Shown piece after piece: positions 57,763 to 64,000 of a stretch of 64,000 nucleotides of DNA (position 1 is its first letter; the number at the start of each line of letters is the position of its first letter). A program made the translations under genes and the position numbers. The notes beneath the pieces were generated by a model that saw only the letters and a list, made by a program, of their open reading frames with translations, was not told the origin of the DNA and ran no database searches. The stretch comes from Mycobacterium sp. SMC-2 (GTDB lineage Bacteria; Actinomycetota; Actinomycetes; Mycobacteriales; Mycobacteriaceae). Location of the stretch: assembly GCF_025263485.1 (NCBI RefSeq), contig NZ_CP079863.1:4712001-4776000 (forward strand). The letters run 5' to 3'.

Positions 57763-57845
57763 AGCTTCCTAGGTAAACCTGGTAGAGTCGGTCAAGTTTG
57801 GCAGTTTTGCCCTCCATAGCAGCAGTTCGCGATGACGGTTGTCAA
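57763..57845 (-). promoter_or_regulatory. cysD promoter region
   Basis: Consensus -35 TTGACA at 57840-57845, 18-base spacer, TGCTAT at 57816-57821; the start site would be near 57809. Between it and the cysD ATG lies AGGT-AA-ACCT (57771-57780 on the plus strand), a short palindrome that could be an Rrf2 operator, and a second TTGACC (57790-57795). Confidence 0.45.
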
Positions 57846-57945
57846 GTGGGCCCCCCGATGGCGCGGACGCCGGCCATCCGACGCATCGCGTCAAGACTGC
57901 CGCCAGCCCTTTTCCGGCCGGCGCCCGGTGCGAAAGTATGAGCGG

Positions 57946-58350
57946 ATGGCTTCCGGCCGTGACGTCATCGCGCCGTTCCTCCCCCAATCCGCGTTCGTCG
58001 CGAAGCTGGGAATCTAGAAAAGCTCGACGAGCGCGAGGTCAGGGTGCGGCTGCCGTGGGACCCGTCCAACGTGACCATCGGTGACATGGTCCACGGGGGC
58101 GCCATCGCCACATTCGCCGATGTCACCGTCATGGCGGCGGCGTGGTGCGGCGCGGATGCGCCCCGGGAGCTGCGGGGCGTCACCGTTTCGATGGCATTGG
58201 ACTTCATGGCCCCGGCCCGGGCCGCCGATGTGATCGGCATCGGCCGGGTACTGCGGCGCGGCCGGTCGCTGGTCAACCGCGAGGCCGAGATCGTCGACGC
58301 GCGGGGACACGCTCGTCGCAAAGGCGCTCGCCACCTACAAGGTCGGCTAG
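57946..58350 (+). pseudogene. PaaI/hotdog-family thioesterase relic with two compensating frameshifts
   Basis: Three overlapping frames together spell a thioesterase of about 134 residues. ATG 57946 gives MASGRDVIAPFLPQSAFVAK, then stops at 58015. The next frame begins at about 58014 (LEKLDEREVRVRLPWD) and carries the hotdog core TIGDMVHGGAIATFADVTVM. It loses register near GCGCGGGG (58299-58306), after which the first frame resumes as DTLVAKALATYKVG to TAG 58348. The family motif HGGAIA is intact. One indel is at about 58012-58018 and one in the G-run. It could be a true pseudogene or two sequencing errors. An open stretch from GTG 58044 (105 aa) could be misannotated as a gene. Confidence 0.75.
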
Positions 58351-58357
58351 AGGTCGG

Positions 58358-58849
58358 CTAGAGAGTCACTTCGTTGAGCTTCCCGGTCGCGACGTCGAAG
58401 ACGAATCCGCGCAGGGATCCGTGCATGGTCACGAACGGGCTGGCCTCGATGCGACGCAACGACTGCCGGACGTCCTCGGCGGGGTCCGGGAAGGATTCGG
58501 GGGCCCACGGCGGCTTGAGGCCGATCTCCTCTTGAATGGAGCGCTTGAAGTCGTCGTCGGTGAAGGTCAGCATGCCGCAGTCGGTGTGGTGGATCAGAAT
58601 GATCTCCCGGGTCCCCAATAACCGCTGACTGATGGCCAGCGAGCGGACGACGTCGTCGGTGACGACCCCGCCGGCGTTGCGGATGACGTGCGCCTCGCCC
58701 TCGTTGAGGCCTAGAAGCCGATAGACGTCGAGCCGGGCGTCCATGCACGCGACGACCGCGACGTGTTTGGACGGGGGCATCGGCAGGGGACCCTGGAACG
58801 TGCTGGCGTATTGGGCGTTGTTGGCCAGGTAGTCCTCGGTAACCGTCAT
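58358..58849 (-). CDS. canA: Beta-carbonic anhydrase
   Basis: 163-aa zinc enzyme that hydrates CO2. Ligands are Cys35 and Asp37 (VACMDARLD), His88 and Cys91 (IHHTDCGML), the type II arrangement in which Asp37 can bind zinc, as in Rv1284. The dimer-forming N-terminus MTVTEDYLANNAQYA is conserved. ATG 58849 follows AGGAGGCTGGC. It sits between the sulfate operon and the opp genes, in the same place as in M. tuberculosis. Confidence 0.96.
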   Translation of the reverse strand: MTVTEDYLANNAQYASTFQGPLPMPPSKHVAVVACMDARLDVYRLLGLNEGEAHVIRNAGGVVTDDVVRSLAISQRLLGTREIILIHHTDCGMLTFTDDDFKRSIQEEIGLKPPWAPESFPDPAEDVRQSLRRIEASPFVTMHGSLRGFVFDVATGKLNEVTL

Positions 58850-59003
58850 GCCAGCCTCCTCAGGAGTGTCGCAGCACGGTTTTTGCCGCCTGCTTCGGTG
58901 CCACGGTGGATGTTAACAACGGGCCACCGATTATTGACGCATGAAAATCAGCCGGATCACAAGGATGCGGGCGCCGAACCCGACCGCTCCCGGCTCGGCT
59001 CGT

Positions 59004-59009
59004 TAACCT
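59004..59009 (+). promoter_or_regulatory. Candidate -10 for a leaderless opp transcript
   Basis: TAACCT fits TANNNT and ends exactly 6 bases before an ATG at 59016, the spacing of mycobacterial leaderless starts. No consensus -35 is evident upstream. The transcript would begin with a 9-codon ORF that stops over the oppB start. Confidence 0.5.
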
Positions 59010-59015
59010 GTCCCA

Positions 59016-59045
59016 ATGCGAGACGGGCGGTGCAGTCGCGGATGA
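59016..59045 (+). CDS. Putative leaderless 9-codon upstream ORF of oppB
   Basis: Codes for MRDGRCSRG and ends in TGA whose first two bases are part of the oppB ATG (ATGA overlap at 59042-59045). It follows a -10 box at leaderless spacing. It contains one Cys and three Arg codons. In mycobacteria, short leaderless ORFs with Cys codons are known to control downstream sulfur genes; a similar coupling of oppB translation is inferred. It is too short for protein evidence; the arrangement is the support. Confidence 0.4.
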   Translation: MRDGRCSRG

Positions 59046-60019
59046 TTCGCTTCTTGGCGCGCCGGGTGCTCAACTATGTCGTGCTGCTGGCGCTGGCGTC
59101 GTTTCTGACGTTCTGCCTGACGTCGGCGGCGTTCCGGCCATTGGACACCCTGTTGCAGCGCAGTCCACGGCCGCCACAGTCAGTCATCGACGCCAAGGCT
59201 CATGCGCTCAATCTGGACAAGCCGATACCGATCCGCTACGCGCAATGGGCCTCGCACGCCGTCCGCGGCGACTTCGGAAAAACCGTCACCGGACAGCCCG
59301 TCGGTGCCACACTTTGGCGCCGCGTCGGAGTCACCCTGCGGCTATTGGTCATTGGATCGCTGGCGGGCACGGTCCTGGGCATCGTGGCCGGGGCGTGGGG
59401 CGCCATCCGCCAGTACCGACTCAGCGACCGCCTCGTCACCATGGTGGCGCTGCTGGTCCTCAGCACCCCGACGTTCGTCATCGCCAGCCTTTTGATCCTT
59501 GGCGCGCTGCGGGTGAATTGGGCTTTGGGCGTGAACCTTTTCGACTACACGGGGGAAACCTCGCCGGGGGTGGGCGGCGGAGCCTGGCACCACTTCGTGG
59601 ACCGGTTGCGGCATCTGATTCTGCCGACACTCACCCTGACGTTGGCCGCCGCCGCCGGATACAGCCGCTATCAGCGCAACGCGATGCTCGACGTCCTGGG
59701 CCAGGATTTCATTCGCACCGCGCGCGCCAAAGGGCTCACGCGCCGGCGCGCGCTGGTGAAGCACGGGCTGCGCACCGCGCTGATACCGTTGGCCACCCTG
59801 TTCGCCTATGGGGTGGCCGGGCTGGTCACCGGCGCGGTGTTCGTGGAGAAGATCTTCGGCTGGCACGGCATGGGTGAATGGCTAGTGCAGGGCATCGCGA
59901 CGCAGGACACCTACATCATCGCCGCGATCACGCTGTTCTCCGGCACGGTGGTGCTGCTGGCCGGGCTGCTCTCCGACGTCTTCTACGCGGCTCTCGATCC
60001 CAGAGTGCGGGTGTCATGA
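59042..60019 (+). CDS. oppB: Oligopeptide ABC transporter permease OppB
   Basis: 325-aa inner-membrane permease with about six helices. The EAA loop is in SRYQRNAMLDVLGQDFIRTA followed by RAKGLTRRRALVKHGLRTAL, the contact site for the ATPase. The end segment VFVEKIFGWHGMGEW is typical of DppB/OppB. ATG 59042 matches the 325-aa tuberculosis protein (Rv1283c). An in-frame GTG at 59030 is possible but lacks a ribosome site. It overlaps oppC as ATGA. The tuberculosis system imports peptides including glutathione. Confidence 0.95.
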   Translation: MIRFLARRVLNYVVLLALASFLTFCLTSAAFRPLDTLLQRSPRPPQSVIDAKAHALNLDKPIPIRYAQWASHAVRGDFGKTVTGQPVGATLWRRVGVTLRLLVIGSLAGTVLGIVAGAWGAIRQYRLSDRLVTMVALLVLSTPTFVIASLLILGALRVNWALGVNLFDYTGETSPGVGGGAWHHFVDRLRHLILPTLTLTLAAAAGYSRYQRNAMLDVLGQDFIRTARAKGLTRRRALVKHGLRTALIPLATLFAYGVAGLVTGAVFVEKIFGWHGMGEWLVQGIATQDTYIIAAITLFSGTVVLLAGLLSDVFYAALDPRVRVS

Positions 60020-60942
60020 CGTCCGAGGCGAAAGTGGGTGGCGCCCAGGGGATTGCTGTGCCAAAGGAAGCGGAGTTCACCTCGCGGCGCACCCTGGTGC
60101 TGCGCAGGTTCGTGCGCAACCGATGGGCCGTCGCCTCGCTGACGCTGCTGGTGCTGCTGTTCGTCGGTTGCTACACGCTGCCGGCGATGTTGCCGTACTC
60201 CTATAACGACCTCGATTTCAACGCGCTTTTGGAACCGCCGAACAACCGGCACTGGTTGGGCACCAACGCGCTTGGGCAGGACCTGCTGGCACAGATCCTG
60301 CGCGGCATGCAGAAGTCAATGCTGATCGGTGTCTGCGTGGCCATCATCTCGACCGGCATCGCCGCCACCGTCGGCTCGATCGCGGGCTATTTCGGTGGCT
60401 GGCGAGACCGGGTGCTGATGTGGCTGGTCGACCTGCTGTTGGTGGTACCCAGCTTCATCCTCATCGCCATCGTCACACCGCGGACCAAGAGCTCGGCCAA
60501 CATCCTGACGCTCGTCTTGCTGCTCGCGGGGTTCGGCTGGATGATCAGCTCGCGGATGGTGCGTGGCATGACCATGAGCCTGCGCGAACGCGAATTCATC
60601 AGGGCCGCGCGGTATATGGGGGTGTCCAGCCGGCGGATCATCCTGGGCCATGTGGTGCCCAACGTGGCATCTATCCTGATCATCGACGCCGCCCTCAACG
60701 TCGCCTCGGCCATCCTGGCCGAGACCGGGCTGAGCTTCCTCGGTTTCGGCATCCAGCCGCCGGACGTGTCGCTGGGCACGCTGATCGCCAACGGCACCCA
60801 GTCCGCGACCACCTTCCCCTGGGTGTTCCTGTTTCCGGCCGGCGTCCTGGTGTTGATCCTGGTGTGCGCCAACGTGACCGGCGACGGCCTGCGCGACGCG
60901 CTCGACCCCGGCAGCGGCATGTTGCGAGGGGGCGCCGGATGA
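60016..60942 (+). CDS. oppC: Oligopeptide ABC transporter permease OppC
   Basis: 308-aa permease with about six helices. The EAA loop is [20 protein letters not shown], and [21 protein letters not shown] is the OppC signature after the first helix. The start ATG 60016 overlaps the oppB stop. The N-terminus is about 17 residues longer than the tuberculosis protein, which I recall starting near TEFASRRTLV; here [19 protein letters not shown] precedes the matching segment. It overlaps oppD as ATGA. Confidence 0.95.
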   Translation: MTSEAKVGGAQGIAVPKEAEFTSRRTLVLRRFVRNRWAVASLTLLVLLFVGCYTLPAMLPYSYNDLDFNALLEPPNNRHWLGTNALGQDLLAQILRGMQKSMLIGVCVAIISTGIAATVGSIAGYFGGWRDRVLMWLVDLLLVVPSFILIAIVTPRTKSSANILTLVLLLAGFGWMISSRMVRGMTMSLREREFIRAARYMGVSSRRIILGHVVPNVASILIIDAALNVASAILAETGLSFLGFGIQPPDVSLGTLIANGTQSATTFPWVFLFPAGVLVLILVCANVTGDGLRDALDPGSGMLRGGAG

Positions 60943-62777
60943 GCGCGCTCCTGGAGGTGACCGACCTGGCGGTCACGTTCCCGACAGACGGCCTACCGGT
61001 GACCGCGGTGCGCGGCATCAGCTACAGCATCGCCAAGGGCGAAGTCGTGGCCATGGTCGGCGAATCCGGCTCGGGCAAGTCGGTTTCGGCGATGGCGGTG
61101 GTGGGCCTGCTTCCGGAGTATGCGCGAGTACACGGCTCGGTGCGGTTGAACGGCACCGAGTTGCTGGGGCTCGGCGACGACGCGATGTCGCGGTTCCGCG
61201 GCAAGACGGTCGGCATGATGTTCCAGGATCCGATGTCGGCGCTGACGCCCGTCTACACCGTAGGCGACCAGATCGCCGAGGCGATCGAAATTCACCAGCC
61301 CCGCGTGGGCAAGAAAGCCGCCCGCAGGCGCGCGGTGGAACTGCTCGAGATGGTCGGCATCGCGCAGCCGGAGCGCCGCGCCCGCGCGTTTCCGCACGAG
61401 CTGTCCGGCGGCGAGCGTCAGCGGGTGGTCATCGCGATCGCGATCGCCAATGACCCGGATCTGCTGATCTGCGACGAGCCCACTACCGCCCTGGACGTCA
61501 CCGTGCAGGCTCAGATCCTCGAGGTGCTCAAGACGGCGCGCGACATCACCGGCGCCGGGGTCCTGATCATCACCCACGACCTGGGCGTGGTCGCCGAGTT
61601 CGCCGACCGCGCGCTGGTGATGTACGCCGGCCGGGTCGTCGAATCCGCCGGGGTGTACGACCTGTATCGCGATCGCCAGATGCCTTACAGCGTCGGGCTG
61701 TTGGGTTCGGTTCCGCGGCTGGACGCCGCGCAGGGCACCCGGCTGGTGCCCATACCCGGCGCGCCCCCGTCGTTGGTGGGACTGGAGCCGGGCTGCCCCT
61801 TCGCGCCGCGCTGCCCCCTCGTCATCGACGAATGCCGGGCGGATGAACCGGAGTTGCTTCCGGTCGGTGTTGACCATCGGGCCGCCTGCATCCGCACCGA
61901 CCAGGTCAACGGGCGCACCGCCGCGGAAATCTACGGGGTCAACACCTCCGCACGAGCGGAGGCGGCCGGCGACTCGTCCGTCGTCATCCGCGTGCGTGAT
62001 CTGGTCAAGACATTCCGGCTGACGAAGGGTGTGGTGTTGCGCCGCACCGTCGGTGAGGTCCGCGCGGTCGACGGTGTCAGTTTCGAGTTGCGGCAGGGCC
62101 GCACCCTGGGCATCGTCGGCGAGTCTGGTTCGGGAAAGTCGACCACGCTGAACGAAATCCTGGAACTCGTTGCGCCGCAATCCGGCTCGATCGAAGTGCT
62201 TGGTGCCGATGTCGCGGCCCTGAACGCGTCCCGTCGGCGATCGTTGCGACGCGACATACAGGTGGTGTTCCAGGATCCGGTGGCGTCACTGGACCCGCGA
62301 CTGCCCGTGTTCGACCTGCTTGCGGAGCCGTTGCTGGCCAACGACTTCGGCAAGAGCGAGACGAACGAGCGCGTCGCCGAGCTGCTCGACATCGTGGGGT
62401 TGCGGCGGGCCGACGCCGCCCGCTACCCCGCCGAGTTCTCCGGCGGGCAGAAGCAGCGCATCGGCATCGCGCGGGCGCTGGCATTGCAGCCGAAGATCCT
62501 GGCGCTCGACGAGCCGGTCTCCGCGCTCGACGTCTCCATCCAGGCCGGCATCATCAACCTGCTGCTCGACTTGCAGGAGCGGTTCGGCCTGTCGTATCTC
62601 TTCGTGTCCCATGACCTTTCGGTGGTCAAACACCTCGCGCACCAGGTGGTGGTGATGTATGCCGGCACGATCGTGGAGCAGGGCGACAGCGAGCAGGTGT
62701 TCGGCAGCCCGCAGCACGAGTACACCCGGCGACTGCTGGCCGCCGTGCCACAACCGGATCCGGGCAGACGTGTCTAG
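60939..62777 (+). CDS. oppD: Oligopeptide ABC transporter ATPase, two fused domains (OppD)
   Basis: 612-aa protein with two ABC ATPase domains (OppD- and OppF-like) in one chain. Domain 1 (about 1-300) has Walker A GESGSGKS, signature LSGGERQR and Walker [13 protein letters not shown]. Domain 2 (about 345-612) has Walker A GESGSGKS, signature FSGGQKQR and Walker [14 protein letters not shown] Cys-rich [14 protein letters not shown] segment near 285 is typical of oligopeptide transporter ATPases, and some relatives bind an Fe-S cluster there. The last bases overlap the oppA GTG. M. tuberculosis Rv1281c. Confidence 0.96.
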   Translation: MSALLEVTDLAVTFPTDGLPVTAVRGISYSIAKGEVVAMVGESGSGKSVSAMAVVGLLPEYARVHGSVRLNGTELLGLGDDAMSRFRGKTVGMMFQDPMSALTPVYTVGDQIAEAIEIHQPRVGKKAARRRAVELLEMVGIAQPERRARAFPHELSGGERQRVVIAIAIANDPDLLICDEPTTALDVTVQAQILEVLKTARDITGAGVLIITHDLGVVAEFADRALVMYAGRVVESAGVYDLYRDRQMPYSVGLLGSVPRLDAAQGTRLVPIPGAPPSLVGLEPGCPFAPRCPLVIDECRADEPELLPVGVDHRAACIRTDQVNGRTAAEIYGVNTSARAEAAGDSSVVIRVRDLVKTFRLTKGVVLRRTVGEVRAVDGVSFELRQGRTLGIVGESGSGKSTTLNEILELVAPQSGSIEVLGADVAALNASRRRSLRRDIQVVFQDPVASLDPRLPVFDLLAEPLLANDFGKSETNERVAELLDIVGLRRADAARYPAEFSGGQKQRIGIARALALQPKILALDEPVSALDVSIQAGIINLLLDLQERFGLSYLFVSHDLSVVKHLAHQVVVMYAGTIVEQGDSEQVFGSPQHEYTRRLLAAVPQPDPGRRV

Positions 62778-64000
62778 GCGGGTCGCGACGGCGCTTCTCG
62801 TCGTGGCGCTGGTGGTCTCCGGATGCTCGCCGGCCATCAATTTGACGCCGGAAACCGGCCAGAACGCCGAGATCGGCACCACCAGCGACATCAACCCGCA
62901 GGATCCCGCCACGCTGCGAGACGGGGGCAGCCTGCGGCTGGCGCTCAGCGACTTCCCGCCCAACTTCAACATCCTGCACATCGACGGCAATTCGGCCGAA
63001 GTCGCCGCCATGATGAAGGCCACGTTGCCGCGGGCGTTCATCATCGGCGCGGACGGCTCGACCACGGTCGACACCGACTACTTCACCAGCGTCGAACTCA
63101 CCGGCACCGCACCGCAGGTGGTGACCTACACCATCAACCCCCGGGCGGTGTGGTCCGACGGCACACCCATCACGTGGGAAGACATCGCCAGCCAGGTCCA
63201 CGCATTGAGCGGCTCTGACAAGAGGTTCGAGATCGCCGGACCCGGCGGCGCCGACCGCGTCGCATCGGTCACCCGGGGCGTCGACGACCGCCAGGCCGTC
63301 GTCACCTTCGCCAAGCCGTACGCCGAGTGGCGCGGCATGTTCGCCGGCAACGGCATGCTGCTGCCGAGGAGCATGACGGCAACCCCGGAGGCGTTCAACA
63401 AGGGCCAACTCGACGGCCCCGGCCCGTCGGCCGGCCCCTTCATCGTCACGTCGCTGAACCGGACAGCACAGCGAATCGTGTTGTCCCGCAACCCAAAATG
63501 GTGGGGAGACCGACCACGCCTGGACAACATCACCTACCTGGTGCTGGATGAGGCCGCCCGGCTGCCGGCCCTGCAGAACAACACCATCGATGCGTCCGGC
63601 GTCGGTACCCTCGACCAACTGACCATCGCGCAGCGCACGAAGGGAATCTCGATCCGGCGCGCCCCTGCTCCCGCGTGGTCGCACTTCACGTTCAACGGTG
63701 CGCCCGGGTCGATCCTGTCCGACAAGGCGCTGCGCCTCGCGGTGTCCAAGGGCATCGACCGGCGCACCATCGCCAAGGTCGTCCAATACGGGCTCACCAG
63801 TGATCCCGCGGCGTTGGGCAACCACATCTACGTCGCGGGCCAGAAGGGCTACCAGGACAACAGCGCGGTCGTCCCCTACGACCCGGAGGCGGCCAGACGC
63901 GAACTCGACGCCCTGGGCTGGAAGCTCAACGGCCAGTTCCGCGAGAAGGACGGCCGTCAGCTGGTGATCCGCGATCTGTTCTACGACACCCAGGGCAGCC
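62769..64000 (+). CDS. oppA: Oligopeptide-binding lipoprotein OppA (3' end outside window)
   Basis: Open frame of 410 codons that runs off the right edge. GTG 62769 overlaps the oppD stop by 9 bases and begins [20 protein letters not shown], a signal with lipobox VSGC, so the mature protein is anchored at Cys19. The SBP_bac_5 fold shows in [47 protein letters not shown] and [14 protein letters not shown]. It is the solute receptor for OppBCD. M. tuberculosis Rv1280c is about 590 aa, so roughly 160 residues are missing here. Its N-terminus is shorter than in tuberculosis. Confidence 0.94.

Noticed and set aside
56834..57817. Upstream extension of the cysNC frame
   Set aside because: It overlaps all of cysD in another frame and is Arg/Gly-rich shadow sequence; TGATG at the cysD stop gives the real start.
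58763..59041. Upstream extension of the oppB frame
   Set aside because: It overlaps canA on the other strand and adds nothing like OppB; the family match begins at 59042.
62626..63825. Minus-strand 399-codon open frame near the right edge
   Set aside because: Antisense to oppD and oppA; the plus-strand frame clearly encodes the OppA fold.

Overview
This is a GC-rich stretch of a slow-growing mycobacterial chromosome. The gene order matches Mycobacterium tuberculosis H37Rv from about Rv1329c (dinG) to Rv1280c (oppA), read in the opposite orientation (from memory of that genome). A single 16S-23S-5S operon sits beside murA, and the 16S gene has the long helix 18 of typical slow growers. The 16S and spacer sequences do not let me name a species by eye.

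Layout. 1-9149: dinG (cut at the left edge) and the GlgE alpha-glucan genes glgP, glgE and glgB. 9195-13027: a CnoX-like thioredoxin/TPR protein, thiolase fadA4, methylmalonyl-CoA epimerase, a small Cys/His protein and the mismatch endonuclease nucS. 13064-17239: one membrane adenylate cyclase, a GPGG-rich lipoprotein, and the alkylation-repair pair alkA (Ada-AlkA fusion) and ogt. 17297-22417: the rrn operon on the minus strand, driven by two near-identical promoters downstream of murA. 22773-25221: murA, a PduO-type cobalamin adenosyltransferase and a DUF2550 protein. 25228-33221: the complete F1Fo ATP synthase operon atpI-B-E-F-FH-A-G-D-C. 33441-37708: wecA, sua5, prmC, prfA and rpmE. 37890-46423: rho and the run argS-lysA-hom-thrC-thrB. 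46539-50410: tRNA-Arg(CCG), a deazaflavin-dependent nitroreductase-family protein, two secreted proteins, a Nudix hydrolase and a TPR protein. 50577-54456: an RCK-pore-RCK potassium channel, a 56-bp tandem repeat, an F420-type LLM oxidoreductase and two VOC proteins. 54460-57762: cysD-cysNC-rrf2 for sulfate activation. 57946-58849: a frameshifted thioesterase relic and beta-carbonic anhydrase. 59042-64000: oppBCD and oppA, the last cut at the right edge.

How the genes work together. GlgE moves maltose from maltose-1-phosphate onto glucan, GlgB branches the product and GlgP degrades it. argS to thrB is a tightly packed aspartate-family operon. cysD, cysNC and an Rrf2 regulator with one cysteine look like a self-regulated sulfate-assimilation operon. 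wecA starts arabinogalactan linker synthesis and murA starts peptidoglycan synthesis.

Most of the window is conserved housekeeping DNA, and I see no large undescribed system. The features most worth a second look are small: a probable leaderless 9-codon ORF whose stop overlaps the oppB start, a perfect 17-base palindrome in the rpmE promoter, the two-indel thioesterase relic, the 56-bp repeat array, the RCK-pore-RCK channel, and the lineage-specific TPR/Nudix and GPGG-lipoprotein genes.
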